Assembly: GCA_963662515.1 (NCBI GenBank)
Contig: OY759675.1
Location: 1,054,001 to 1,118,000, forward strand
Source: JAFGDI01 sp963662515
GTDB taxonomy: Bacteria; Planctomycetota; Phycisphaerae; Sedimentisphaerales; SM23-30
DNA length: 64,000 nucleotides
Direction: 5' to 3'
Position numbers and translations under genes: made by a program. The notes below the pieces were generated by a model. It was not told where the DNA came from, did no database searches, and saw nothing but the letters and a program-made list of their open reading frames with translations. Shown here one piece after another: positions 9,403-18,222 of this stretch (position 1 is its first letter; every line of letters begins with the position of its first letter).

Positions 9403-10905
9403 TTAACTGGCTATCACTGCTTCATCTGCCATTTTCAGGGTTTTAGGTATGCTTATAGTAAATACGCTACCCTGGCCTTCTTTACTTGATACTGAAATGA
9501 AGCCCTGATGAATTTCTTCTATTACCCTTTTGGTCAGGTTTAATCCGAGCCCAGTACCTTTTATGTTTCTGGTGCCGGGTACGCGATAGAATTTGTCAAA
9601 TATCCGTCCCAGATGTCTGGCAGGTATGCCCATGCCATAGTCGGATACTTCGATCAATATCGCTTTTTCGTCCTGATATGACTTAATGATCACCTGTCCG
9701 CCTGGGTTTGAAAATTTAATGGCATTAGTAATGATATTAACTAAGGCATGATACAGCAGTTCATTGTCGCCATAGCATTCCAGTTGCTCATCACTATATT
9801 GGGTTATTATCTCAATGTTATTTTCTTTAGCCATGGGCCGGACGGTCATTATGGTTTCATTTAACAGAGTATTCATATTGAAATTCTGCGGGACCAGCAT
9901 GACAGCACCATTTTCTATGCGGGACAGATGTAAAATGTCATCGATCATGCCTGCTAATCGCCTGGCTTGAGATTCTATTATGGCTGCCATATTTTCCGGG
10001 GTATTCTCCGCATCATATTCACCCTGAGATACCATTTCTGCGTATGCTCTTATTGCTGCCAGGGGGGTTTTGAGCTCATGGGAAATACTATTGATTATGT
10101 CATCTTTCATCATTTGTATTTCATGTTCTGTAGTTATGTCATAGCTGACAATGACCTGGCCTATTCTGCAATCCTGAGAGTCATATACCGGCCAGCAGAC
10201 CAGTTTATATGATTTTGAATTGCCATGGTTGTCACGAATATTTACCTGGCGATTGAGCTCAATGTAAGCGTTATCTTTATAATTACTCTCTGATACCAGT
10301 GAAATGAGGTCCTGGCTTGATATTACTTCCTCTATTGGCTCAGGACCGTTATTGTCAAATATGAATCCGAATATTTCCTGTGCTTTACGGTTGGCCAGAA
10401 CGACATTTCCTTCCTGGTCCGATATTATCACGCCTTCAGCAATGCTGAATATTACTGATTTTAGATGCTGAAGCTCTACCTCGGCGGTATCACGGCATAT
10501 TTTTAGTTCCCTGAGCTCATTATTCTTTTTCAGATGTTTGTTCTGCTCATGGCTGAGATGGTTATTTATGGCACTTATCAGACCAGCCATTTCGTTAATG
10601 GTGTCAACCATTACCATGCCAGTATGTTCGCTTTTATCGAGTTCTTTGAGCTGTTGGGCTATTTGATAATGTGTCCGGGAATACCCCGAATGTACCTTGT
10701 TTATAAGACGCAGGCTTACTCCTGCCAGAAATATGACCGGCATGGTCACTGCTAACATGTTGAAGTGGTAGGCCAGTAATAAATAAGACAGGGCGGTCAC
10801 GCCGATCAGGCATGCTGTTATTATAGTTATTTCTGATCCTGCCGGAATGCTGACTATTATGAGTTTGTCTTTATCAGTGATCTTATTTATTTTCCACTTT
10901 GCCAT
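9403..10905 (-). CDS. Membrane PAS-domain sensor histidine kinase
   Basis: A 500-residue kinase with two adjacent hydrophobic segments near the N-terminus (about 26-66), a linker coiled coil (75-150), a PAS domain (about 150-260), HisKA with phosphoacceptor H276 in SISHELKTPLAA, and HATPase_c with N, G1 and G2 boxes (NAIKFSNPGG, YGMGIP, GTGLGL). The two membrane helices have almost no periplasmic loop, so sensing is probably through PAS or the membrane. The start overlaps the upstream TPR lipoprotein gene by 23 bases. Its partner is likely the receiver encoded 34 bases downstream. Confidence 0.92.
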   Translation of the reverse strand: MAKWKINKITDKDKLIIVSIPAGSEITIITACLIGVTALSYLLLAYHFNMLAVTMPVIFLAGVSLRLINKVHSGYSRTHYQIAQQLKELDKSEHTGMVMVDTINEMAGLISAINNHLSHEQNKHLKKNNELRELKICRDTAEVELQHLKSVIFSIAEGVIISDQEGNVVLANRKAQEIFGFIFDNNGPEPIEEVISSQDLISLVSESNYKDNAYIELNRQVNIRDNHGNSKSYKLVCWPVYDSQDCRIGQVIVSYDITTEHEIQMMKDDIINSISHELKTPLAAIRAYAEMVSQGEYDAENTPENMAAIIESQARRLAGMIDDILHLSRIENGAVMLVPQNFNMNTLLNETIMTVRPMAKENNIEIITQYSDEQLECYGDNELLYHALVNIITNAIKFSNPGGQVIIKSYQDEKAILIEVSDYGMGIPARHLGRIFDKFYRVPGTRNIKGTGLGLNLTKRVIEEIHQGFISVSSKEGQGSVFTISIPKTLKMADEAVIAS

Positions 10906-12118
10906 TGGTTCTGTTCTCGCTTAACTGTAATTGCTCTACTTCCAGCAATAACTGTTTGGTAAGGCTGTTATCAGGGCTGAGTGTTTCAGCCTTATTATAA
11001 CACTCCAGAGCTTTTTCCAGCTCACCCAGTCCGCTTTGTGACCTGCCTAAAATACACCAGGCCAGGGCGTCATTGGGGTTCTTCCTGATCACTTCCCGAC
11101 TCAGGTCTCTGCTGAAACTAAACTGTTCTTTTTTCAGATATATTACTGCCAGTAATAATGAAGCCTCATTATTGTCTGGTGTCTTTTGTAGTATGCGATT
11201 ACATGATGATAAAGCCCGGTCAAGATCGTTTCGGGCAATAGCCACCTGTGCCAGGCGGATCAGATATTCGTCTTTGGCCCCAAAGTCGCGAATTAGCATT
11301 TCATAGCATCTTTGTGACATTATCATCTGTCCGGTAGAAAGATAGCAGTCGCCCAAAGCCAGAGTCAGAAACGGGTCATTATCTCGTTTTTGGGTTATTT
11401 GTTGTTTATTTATCTCTTCTATGGCTTCAGAGAAAGAATTATTCTTCATTAAAGACATTATCAGCTTATTGGCAGCTATCTTATTGGTTGGCTCTTGTTT
11501 GAGTGCCATTTGATACATGACCGTAGCCTGAGCGATCTGGTCGTTTTCAGTATAAATATTACCCATCATCATATAAATGGCAGGATTGTTGCGTCCCAGA
11601 TCGATCTGTTCCTGTAATATTTTTGCAGCCTTTTCTTTCTGTCCCGTTTCATTGAGCAGATTTACACGAGCCAGGGTGTATTCCAGATTGTCCGGCGAAT
11701 ATTTTATTGCAGTTTCATAGTGGGTCAGGGCATTGTCAAAATCTTCTGCCATCTCCAGGGTCAAAGCCATCTGGTAATTGGCTTCAGGGTGTTGCGGGTT
11801 TATCCGCAGGGCCTGTTTAAGACATGCCTGGCTGGCACTGGGCATATCCTTTTGCTGATAGAGCTGTGCGAGCATAAGCCAGCCGCCAATGAAATCTGGA
11901 GATTTATCCAGCGAATCCTGAATGGTCTGGATTGCCTTATCTACCTGGCCATTTTGCACCTGCTTGCCGGCCAGTTCCAAAGCTATATTATTTCTGGCAT
12001 TATGCCAGTGTTCTACCGAAGCTTCTTTATTCTTTTTGTGATTGCCGCAGCCAGTCAGGCAAAAACTCAACATAAGTAAGCAGGTAAGAATAATAAATTT
12101 TATACTCTTTCTCTTCAT
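10883..12118 (-). CDS. TPR-repeat lipoprotein
   Basis: About 411 residues. A basic N-terminus, hydrophobic segment and lipobox LTGC predict a lipoprotein. The rest is roughly ten tetratricopeptide repeats with the usual W/L/G/Y-A-F-A-P pattern (for example NPQHPEANYQMALTLEMAEDFDNALTHY). TPR lipoproteins scaffold secretion or pilus machinery in many Gram-negative-type cells. I prefer ATG 12118, which follows GGAG by six bases; the GTG at 12130 lies before that ribosome site. It heads the HK-RR-HD-GYP string, and the secretin gene lies upstream, so it may serve either the kinase as sensor or the secretion system. Confidence 0.88.
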   Translation of the reverse strand: MKRKSIKFIILTCLLMLSFCLTGCGNHKKNKEASVEHWHNARNNIALELAGKQVQNGQVDKAIQTIQDSLDKSPDFIGGWLMLAQLYQQKDMPSASQACLKQALRINPQHPEANYQMALTLEMAEDFDNALTHYETAIKYSPDNLEYTLARVNLLNETGQKEKAAKILQEQIDLGRNNPAIYMMMGNIYTENDQIAQATVMYQMALKQEPTNKIAANKLIMSLMKNNSFSEAIEEINKQQITQKRDNDPFLTLALGDCYLSTGQMIMSQRCYEMLIRDFGAKDEYLIRLAQVAIARNDLDRALSSCNRILQKTPDNNEASLLLAVIYLKKEQFSFSRDLSREVIRKNPNDALAWCILGRSQSGLGELEKALECYNKAETLSPDNSLTKQLLLEVEQLQLSENRTNGKVENK

Positions 12119-12325
12119 CGTTTTCTCCACAAGGGCAATACGCTGCCAATAGCAGGCGTACTTAATGGCTTCTTCCCACTATTATTTTCGTACTTATCTC
12201 TGACCGACTTAATTAGATGTATAGATGTTTATTTTATTTATTAAAATAGCTGTTTTCCTGTCAGGGAGCCTGTTGAAAAGTTAGTTTTGCAGTGTTTTTT
12301 TGCGGTTGTGTAAGTGTCTAAAAAC

Positions 12326-12371
12326 AAAAAGGTTACGGCGAGCTTTGTTCATAGCTTTCCGTAACCTTTTT
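12326..12371. terminator. Bidirectional intrinsic terminator after secretin gene
   Basis: An inverted repeat with arms AAAAAGGTTACGG and CCGTAACCTTTTT encloses a ~20-base loop that has its own small AGCT pairing. Flanking A and T runs make it usable on both strands. On the minus strand it closes the secretin transcript, which ends at 12406. Confidence 0.8.
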
Positions 12372-12405
12372 CTATGTAAAATTTATTATAAGATATCGGG
12401 GCAGA

Positions 12406-14340
12406 TCATTGAGCTGCCGGGAGGTTATCCTGCTCAATGGTTTTCCTGATAAAATCGCGTACAGTGTTTTTATCGGACTCTATTATTTCCTGGTCACTTA
12501 TGTTCATTTGCAGGGCCAGTGCATCTTTGTGCAGTGGTAAAATTTCGGTGCAGCGGTTGAGCTGTTTGCGTGCCTGAGCAATATCACCCAGCTCAACAGA
12601 CATGCGAGCCTGCCGATAGTAATGGTCAGCCAGTTTGGTCCGACCAGTAATCAGCAGCCTTTCATGGCCACCGCGAGCGGTCATTTCAATATCTTCCATG
12701 ACCTTATCGGCCATAGCATAGCTTGATTTCTCTTGAATAATATGAGGAGTTATCAGAAATATGACTTCCTCTTTTTCGATGGTATCACTTTGTCCGCGGA
12801 ACAGAACGCCCAGCCCGGGCACATCGCCCAGTAAAGGCACCTGATTGCGGGTTACACTGGTCTTATCACGGAACAGACCACCGATCACTATGGTATTGCC
12901 ATCTTTTACCAGAACATTGGAAACAACCTCGGCAGTCTTTTCAGAAGGCAGTACAAAGTTACCCTTTGATTCAACTCCGCCGTCGCTGTCTTTGGTCATT
13001 AGTTCCATGCGTATATATCCATCGTCCATAACAAATGGCCTGAACCGCAGTTGTGTTCCTGTTTCCAGAAATTCAACTGTCTGGGTAGCAGTTGTCTGTG
13101 ATACTTCGGTGGTAATATAACCATCTTTATTGCCAACTATGACCCGGCCATATTGGCGGTTTAATGTAAGCACTTTAGGGTTACCCAGTGTTACTACATC
13201 AGTTACACTTTCCAGGGCTTTTACCATGATGCCAATGTTATTTCTGACGACGCCAAAGGTCAGACCGCCGGAGCTTAATTTAGAATTAAAGCCTGTTCCA
13301 GACGATATTTCCGTGCCGTTTGTCGCTGAAACACTTTCCGGAATGGCAAAGCCGCCATTGTTGTTAACAAAGTCAACGCCGCTGAGTACATTAAAATCAA
13401 CACCCAGCTCATTGGTGTCATTTACTGTTGCTACCAGAATAGTAGCTTCGATCAACACCTGGGGCGGACGCACATCGATCTGTTTAAGTACCATCTGCAT
13501 CATATCAAGATTTTCCGGATAGTCGATAGCAACGATGCAATTATGGGCCGCCCAGCTATCTCCCGTGTCTTCCTTAAGTGATTCTGTTTCTGGCGACATT
13601 GATAATATGCCGTCTTTGCTTAATATTGGGTCAATAATATTTTCTGCGGCATCAACGGGGATATAATTGAGTGTAAATACTCTTGTTTCGGTTTTGCGGT
13701 TGATCGCCTGCATACGGGCGAACTCATCTTCGGTATAGACAAAAATGAAAGCGCCTTTTTCTTCATAAACAAAGCCATTAGCCGGCAATACGGCATCGAG
13801 GGCTTCTTTACAGGTTACATCAAAAAGACTCACCCGCACTTCTCCAGTCACCGATTTAGAGGGGATAATATTGCTATTGCAAGCTATACTTAACATTCGT
13901 AACAGCTCAACGATATCGCCATCATGCACCAGAGAGGGTATAATGCCATCAGCAAATATAGCACCAGAACTGGCAGGAGCAGGCTGCTGGGTGTTTGTTG
14001 GTATAATTACCATTTCCGGTTCTTCTACAGGTTCAGCCATTGATTCTTCGGCGAATGATTCTTCCACTGTTGCTTCTTCAGCCGGTTCATCGATAGTTTC
14101 TTCAACCACGACAGGCTGTTCCATATCGGTCAGCTCATCAGGGCTGTTATTATCTGTTTCCTGTATGAGTGTTTCTTCACTGATACTTTCTTCCGGCAGG
14201 TCGATAATATCTTCTTCGACCTGTATCTCTGCCGGCACCAGGTCTTTGTCCTGACTCTGATCCTGACCCCAGGCCGGATTTGCAATCGTTCCAATTGAAA
14301 AAATCACTACTAATGCCGCTAAATAATTTAATGATCTCAT
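12406..14340 (-). CDS. Type II/IV secretion secretin (GspD/PilQ family)
   Basis: A 644-residue outer-membrane channel protein. It has a signal peptide ending near ANPAWGQ and a long acidic low-complexity region (about 28-115, rich in E, P, V) that could span the periplasm or peptidoglycan. An N-domain module follows (about 120-210), then the secretin core with VLIEATILVATV, GVDF, VGNKDGYITTEV and VPLLGDVPGLGVLFR, ending near LITPHII. The last ~80 residues extend beyond the usual secretin end and contain a TPR-like helical stretch. CCGGAGGT lies before the start ATG 14340. Together with the pseudopilin genes upstream and gspE/gspF on the other side it forms a T2SS-like machine. Confidence 0.92.
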   Translation of the reverse strand: MRSLNYLAALVVIFSIGTIANPAWGQDQSQDKDLVPAEIQVEEDIIDLPEESISEETLIQETDNNSPDELTDMEQPVVVEETIDEPAEEATVEESFAEESMAEPVEEPEMVIIPTNTQQPAPASSGAIFADGIIPSLVHDGDIVELLRMLSIACNSNIIPSKSVTGEVRVSLFDVTCKEALDAVLPANGFVYEEKGAFIFVYTEDEFARMQAINRKTETRVFTLNYIPVDAAENIIDPILSKDGILSMSPETESLKEDTGDSWAAHNCIVAIDYPENLDMMQMVLKQIDVRPPQVLIEATILVATVNDTNELGVDFNVLSGVDFVNNNGGFAIPESVSATNGTEISSGTGFNSKLSSGGLTFGVVRNNIGIMVKALESVTDVVTLGNPKVLTLNRQYGRVIVGNKDGYITTEVSQTTATQTVEFLETGTQLRFRPFVMDDGYIRMELMTKDSDGGVESKGNFVLPSEKTAEVVSNVLVKDGNTIVIGGLFRDKTSVTRNQVPLLGDVPGLGVLFRGQSDTIEKEEVIFLITPHIIQEKSSYAMADKVMEDIEMTARGGHERLLITGRTKLADHYYRQARMSVELGDIAQARKQLNRCTEILPLHKDALALQMNISDQEIIESDKNTVRDFIRKTIEQDNLPAAQ

Positions 14341-14495
14341 TTTACTTAACCTCCGGTTGTTTTGTTAAGTCTCTCACGACTTGTAAGATGCAACCTTGTT
14401 TTTATGTTTTTTTCAAAAATTAAGGGCAGAAATAAATTAAGTTTTAATGTTTCACTAACGCAATAAAACTTGATATTAATGTTCAGTTTTCGGCC

Positions 14496-15035
14496 CTATT
14501 GTATTTTTATCTTTCCTGTAACAGGCTCGATCGTCAATTTCATGCTATATTTGCCAGATGTCAGGGTTATTTCTCCCGATATCAGCGGGGAGTTACTGGC
14601 CATATCTCCACTGTGGGGTATGCCCAGTTTATTGAACCAGATGGTTTCTGTGCCATCAAATGATACATCAGAAATGCTTACCCGGCTGTATTGCTGGTCC
14701 TGAGAATAGGTTCTTTTGAGTTTGTATTTGTCTGGCTGGGTTGTGCCGCTGGGAGCTGTTTTACCCGGGTCATCGACCAGATTATCACTTTCATCGCTTA
14801 CGGTGAATTCATTAGCTGCACTGTCGAAAACGATCTTATACTGATGCTGACCGGTTATAGCCAGATTCTGGGTATATTGAATGATAGAGTCCAGATCGCG
14901 GGTGGCAGCCTGAAGCTGAAAGTAGGTATTGCTCGACATGAGCGGCAGTAGTACTGTGGCACAGATTGCCAGAATTACTACAACCATGAGCAGTTCAGCC
15001 AGAGTGAAACCAGAATTTGTTTGGGCGGTTTTCAT
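14496..15035 (-). CDS. GspH/FimT-like minor pseudopilin
   Basis: A 179-residue protein with a short leader and the type IV pilin-like cleavage/methylation motif SG|FTLAELLMVVVILAI; the Glu at +5 is present. The remaining globular part is beta-rich and resembles GspH/FimT minor pseudopilins, which cap or initiate the pseudopilus. It ends in TAG, showing that TAG acts as a stop in this genome. It is followed by the secretin gene on the same strand after about 155 bases. Confidence 0.85.
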   Translation of the reverse strand: MKTAQTNSGFTLAELLMVVVILAICATVLLPLMSSNTYFQLQAATRDLDSIIQYTQNLAITGQHQYKIVFDSAANEFTVSDESDNLVDDPGKTAPSGTTQPDKYKLKRTYSQDQQYSRVSISDVSFDGTETIWFNKLGIPHSGDMASNSPLISGEITLTSGKYSMKLTIEPVTGKIKIQ

Positions 15036-15070
15036 ATTTGTCCAGTCAGTAAGTATTGATATTTCTGACC

Positions 15071-15388
15071 TTATTTTGCACCAGATTTGCGACTGTCATT
15101 TTTTTTGGCCGGCAGGGGATCACTTTCATTGTCGATCTCAACTTTAATCGTGCCGCTTTTGAGTGTCTGACCAATTTCCAGTAAAATTGTTTTTGTCTCT
15201 CTGGTCAATTCGATAAGTTCCTGCATTTGCTGGCCGGAATCGGGAATGCCCGGCCTGCCAGATACGGCCGCCTGAACCTGGCTGTCAATATTACCGCTGT
15301 AATTCCACAATGGTATAGCGATCAATGTCAGCAGGCAGGCTATTACTGTCAATAGCACTCTGGTATAATTGTCCATTACCACTACCAT
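15071..15388 (-). CDS. Small single-pass membrane protein of unknown function
   Basis: A 105-residue protein with one hydrophobic segment at about residues 9-28 and a soluble, likely periplasmic C-terminal part rich in Q, E, K and D, with a possible short coiled coil (SGQQMQELIELTRETKTILL). I do not recognise a family. ATG 15388 follows GAGGTG by five bases, a good ribosome site. It sits between two pseudopilin genes, so a T2SS accessory role (for example GspC- or GspM-like) is possible but unproven. Confidence 0.65.
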   Translation of the reverse strand: MVVVMDNYTRVLLTVIACLLTLIAIPLWNYSGNIDSQVQAAVSGRPGIPDSGQQMQELIELTRETKTILLEIGQTLKSGTIKVEIDNESDPLPAKKNDSRKSGAK

Positions 15389-15420
15389 AATTTCACCTCA
15401 AATAAGGATATATTTTAAGT

Positions 15421-15602
15421 GTTCACAGTGTTCATATAAATAGCAAAGTTAACTGTGAACTTAATTGTTTAGTAACAAGTAATAAGAAATAAGAAACAAG
15501 CTCATGATTCTCGCTCCGCTCGAAGCTGTCTGATTTTAATATGCCTCGCCGAAGGCGAAACCTTAACTTGTTACTTGTTACTGTAACCGTGTGAACGGTT
15601 AC
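15421..15602. repeat. MITE-like inverted-repeat region with palindromes
   Basis: Three nested structures lie in the 265-base gap between the 105-residue protein gene and gspG. First, GTTCACAGT at 15421 pairs with the sequence around 15453-15460. Second, a ~112-bp unit has arms AGTAACAAGTAATAAG (15471-15486) and CTTGTTACTTGTTACT (15567-15582), one mismatch in sixteen. Third, a perfect palindrome GTAACCGT-gtga-ACGGTTAC spans 15583-15602. A 16-base part of the last recurs at 42622-42637. No ORF is inside, so a non-autonomous mobile or REP-like unit is the simplest reading. Confidence 0.6.
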
Positions 15603-15653
15603 GATATATTTAGTTTATCCTCTAAAGTTGGGCCAACTGGCGGCTGGCCTGGT

Positions 15654-16190
15654 TTAATAGTCTATATAACTTTTGCCATCTACTCCTACTCCTGGTATAT
15701 CGGCGATAAAAGACATAGAGTTTGGCACATAAATCCAGCCATCGTCTCCATTACAGCTTTCCGGCATTTCATCAGCTATAGCTATAGTGGTTTTACCGGT
15801 TATAGGGTTTGCCGGTATCTTACTGAGATAGGGGCCGAAGCTATATACTGCTGTGCGGGTAGGATTGGTATTGCCGTTAATATCGGAAAAGCCCGTAAGA
15901 TGCTCGGCGAACAGATCAGCACTGATTGTGCCATTTTCATCTGTGCCCGGTGCAGTATCAAGATGCTGGATAGAGTATATAGTCATTTGTGTGCGAACAT
16001 TACGCAGGTTTTCTTTCAGCATGGAGTCACGCGCCTGGTCGGTAGCTGTGGAAAAGCGGGGGATTATTATTGCAGCCAGAATTCCCAGTATGACCACAAC
16101 AATGAGTATTTCTACCAAGGTAAAGCCCTTATTACCAACTGATAGCTGACTGTCTGGCCTCGTTTTTTTTATTTGAACTGTTTGTCCCAT
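15654..16190 (-). CDS. Type II secretion major pseudopilin-like protein (GspG-like)
   Basis: About 178 residues. The leader ends at KG and the mature N-terminus is FTLVEILIVVVILGILAAIIIPRF, a textbook GspG/type IV pilin helix with Glu at +5. The C-terminal region contains SFGPYLSKIPANPITGKTTI, the GspG-like P-x-N-P element near the calcium-binding loop. ATG 16190 is preceded by GGGGAAGAG; the upstream in-frame start at 16241 lacks such a site. A second pseudopilin gene lies upstream, separated by an intrinsic terminator, so levels of the two are probably different. Confidence 0.9.
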   Translation of the reverse strand: MGQTVQIKKTRPDSQLSVGNKGFTLVEILIVVVILGILAAIIIPRFSTATDQARDSMLKENLRNVRTQMTIYSIQHLDTAPGTDENGTISADLFAEHLTGFSDINGNTNPTRTAVYSFGPYLSKIPANPITGKTTIAIADEMPESCNGDDGWIYVPNSMSFIADIPGVGVDGKSYIDY

Positions 16191-16237
16191 GATCTCTTCC
16201 CCTTTATTATTTGATCGGCATAAGGTCCATTCGTAAA

Positions 16238-16274
16238 ACAAGCCCGATTCGCTTATTACAGCTATCGGGCTTGT
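16238..16274 (-). terminator. Intrinsic terminator between two pseudopilin genes
   Basis: Perfect 11-base arms ACAAGCCCGAT / ATCGGGCTTGT, followed on the minus strand by TTTT. It lies after the 16305-16748 gene and before the next pseudopilin gene, so it may attenuate readthrough between the two. Confidence 0.75.
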
Positions 16275-16304
16275 TGACTATTCATATTTTAATTGCACTG
16301 TAAT

Positions 16305-16748
16305 TTAGTTCTCGACGACTGTGCCTGTACCATCTGTTATAGCACCAGTATCGGTATCGATAAGCCAGTGACAGTCTCCAACAGTGTCTCCGAATATTGC
16401 ATCATCAGCCGCTGCAAACGGATTGGTTGGAACTTTCTGCATGTATGGGCCCAGATTGCCGCCTGCTGCACCTTCTGAATCTGTTTTGGTGGTAAGACGG
16501 GTTTCGATGTCAGCATCAGCGTCTATATCGCCAGCGCCATCATCCCAAGGGTAAACATCCAGATGTTGTGCCCGATAAAGCTCGAACTGTGACCGCAGTG
16601 CCTGCATATTACTCATAACAGAAGAACGCCTTGCGTCTTGTGATGCGTCGGTGAACTGCGGAATGATTATCGCTGCCAAAATACCAAGTATAATTACAAC
16701 GATCAGAATTTCTACCAGTGTGAAGCCTTTTGTTCTTTTAGTAATCAT
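16305..16748 (-). CDS. Type II secretion pseudopilin, GspG-like (second copy)
   Basis: A 147-residue protein with leader MITKRTKG and mature FTLVEILIVVIILGILAAIIIPQF; cleavage Gly and Glu at +5 are present. The C-terminal part has GPYMQKVPTNPFAAADD and ends with acidic loops, as in GspG. It has the same N-helix as the product of 15654-16190 but a different globular domain. GGAG lies upstream of ATG 16748. It is the first gene of the minus-strand secretion half, following an ~890-base divergent regulatory gap. Confidence 0.9.
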   Translation of the reverse strand: MITKRTKGFTLVEILIVVIILGILAAIIIPQFTDASQDARRSSVMSNMQALRSQFELYRAQHLDVYPWDDGAGDIDADADIETRLTTKTDSEGAAGGNLGPYMQKVPTNPFAAADDAIFGDTVGDCHWLIDTDTGAITDGTGTVVEN

Positions 16749-17089
16749 GTTTAAATCTCCAAAAAAATAACCTTATCCATTATTTACTGTTTAACGGTTT
16801 GTTGTAACTAAAACAACTCTGAACTGAGACAAGGCTTATTCTTATAATAGCCGCGAGCACATAGGATTTAACCCCCTTTCAATGTCGCACGAAGTCAGTT
16901 CGCCTCGTGTCATGCTCATGCCCTGAAACTAAACTATTGTTTTCTTAGCGATCTGTTATCAGTCGCACATCTTTTAATTTCATCGTATTTACTTTTCAGT
17001 GTCAGCAGGTTTATTGCTAACACTCTAACAGTATAATTTATCTCCCTTACAGGCAAAAAAAATTACCACTTTCCGCCATCTTTTTCATT

Positions 17090-17224
17090 TTACCCGTAAT
17101 CTTTATCTTGCCTTATCTGCACAATCGTTACAGGTTCGTTCTTCAGTACTGCTGATGTGAATCTGTAGGGATTATGCCAATAGAAATAGTATTCGTATCC
17201 GGCGGGTAACAAGCATTTTGTCAT
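17090..17224 (-). CDS. Possible 44-residue small protein
   Basis: A 44-codon ORF starts at ATG 17224 with GGTGAT a few bases upstream and ends with TAA. Its composition (aromatic-rich YEYYFYWHNPYRF, then a mixed beta-like tail) looks more protein-like than random AT-rich spacer. I do not know the family. It lies alone in the long divergent intergenic region. It may be real or chance; only conservation could decide. Confidence 0.3.
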   Translation of the reverse strand: MTKCLLPAGYEYYFYWHNPYRFTSAVLKNEPVTIVQIRQDKDYG

Positions 17225-17574
17225 GATTATCACCAGCTTATCAGTATTGATAATAGTTTTTAATTGTGTAGGCTCTGGGATCGCTGAGTGCCAGCTCGGC
17301 CAAAACTGGCAAAACTAACTAATCATCAGTCATATGGTCAGAGATAATGTTTGTTATTTTAAGATTGTGAATTAAAGTTGTTTTTTATGGTTTATGGTGT
17401 GTTTTGTTTGTCGATCTGGGGCTTAGCTTTACGAGAGGTGTGAATTGTTGTATTTTTCTTTTTTTTTGTTAACAAAGCAGCAATTACTCCGTCTTATATG
17501 TGGCAGAGAAAAATAACTATCTCTGATCCTGATGGAGACTTATAATATAAAGTGATATAATTTTTTTATTATCA

Positions 17575-17586
17575 GGTTCCGGAACC
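17575..17586. promoter_or_regulatory. Perfect 12-bp palindrome upstream of ECF sigma gene
   Basis: GGTTCCGGAACC is a perfect palindrome about 50 bases before the sigma factor ATG and just after AT-rich -10-like sequences. Position and symmetry suit an operator for a dimeric regulator. No regulator is known; this is inference. Confidence 0.4.
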
Positions 17587-17636
17587 GATTATAAATCTGA
17601 AGATATACTAAATGTGCGGTATAAGTTAAGGATGCC

Positions 17637-18188
17637 ATGAACAAGGCTTTGTCCATAGAATTGATGCTAACCCTGCCAGAGATTGCGGATGTCGCCGCTG
17701 ATCAGCGTTGGGTACTGACCGCTATGGCAAAGCATGGGCAGGTGCTGGTTCAGATCCTCTGGCGGGTATTAGGCAATGAAAGCGATGTTTGCGATGCCTA
17801 TCAGGAAACATTCCTCAAGCTCGCTGGCGTTCAGTCCGTACCGGAAAATAGCAAGGTCCGGGCTTATCTATTGAGGACCGGAACTAATGCTGCAATCGAT
17901 ATAATTCGTAAGCAGCGTAATAATAATAAGTTAAGTAGTGATTTGAAGCGGGTTAAGCCCGAGAGCTATAGTGTTCAGGATTCGGATCTTGATATGCAGC
18001 ATCTGATGGGGCAACTCAGGATCGGGTTGGCAAGCCTGCCTGAGAATTTGCAGCAGGTGATAACACTGAGGGACTTAGGAGAGATGACATATAGTCAGGT
18101 AGCGGAAGTTCTGGGTATAACAGTTGAAACGGCAAGGGTTTATCGACGCAGGGCCATAATTATGCTCGCTGAGATAATGGAAGATTAA
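17637..18188 (+). CDS. ECF-type RNA polymerase sigma factor
   Basis: A 183-residue sigma factor with region 2 (about 40-100; CDAYQETFLKLAG and the DNA-melting segment VRAYLLRTGTNAAIDIIRKQ) and region 4 (about 125-180; LPENLQQVITLRDLGEMTYSQVAEVLGITVETARVYRRRA, an HTH). It directs RNA polymerase to a dedicated promoter set. It is first in a plus-strand string ending with minor pseudopilins, with 34 bases to the next gene, so it probably controls secretion or surface genes. AAGGA sits four bases before ATG 17637. Confidence 0.9.
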   Translation: MNKALSIELMLTLPEIADVAADQRWVLTAMAKHGQVLVQILWRVLGNESDVCDAYQETFLKLAGVQSVPENSKVRAYLLRTGTNAAIDIIRKQRNNNKLSSDLKRVKPESYSVQDSDLDMQHLMGQLRIGLASLPENLQQVITLRDLGEMTYSQVAEVLGITVETARVYRRRAIIMLAEIMED

Positions 18189-18222
18189 TTGCGGAGCCTT
18201 GTTTCGACAGGCAGGTATTAAA

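Larger units (their letters stand above)
16749..17636. other. Long divergent intergenic region between the two secretion half-operons
   Basis: An 888-base gap separates minus-strand pseudopilin genes from the plus-strand ECF sigma operon. It holds a small minus-strand ORF (17090-17224), a palindrome at 17575-17586, several AT-rich -10-like boxes close to the sigma gene (for example TATAAT in the 17540-17560 stretch), and a weak hairpin near 16836-16855. I see no tRNA and no recognisable riboswitch. The length suggests that both divergent promoters and their control sites lie here. Confidence 0.6.

Noticed and set aside
18199..18222. TTG 18199 as start of the membrane protein after the sigma gene
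   Set aside because: ATG 18223 has a better ribosome site; the TTG adds residues with no support.
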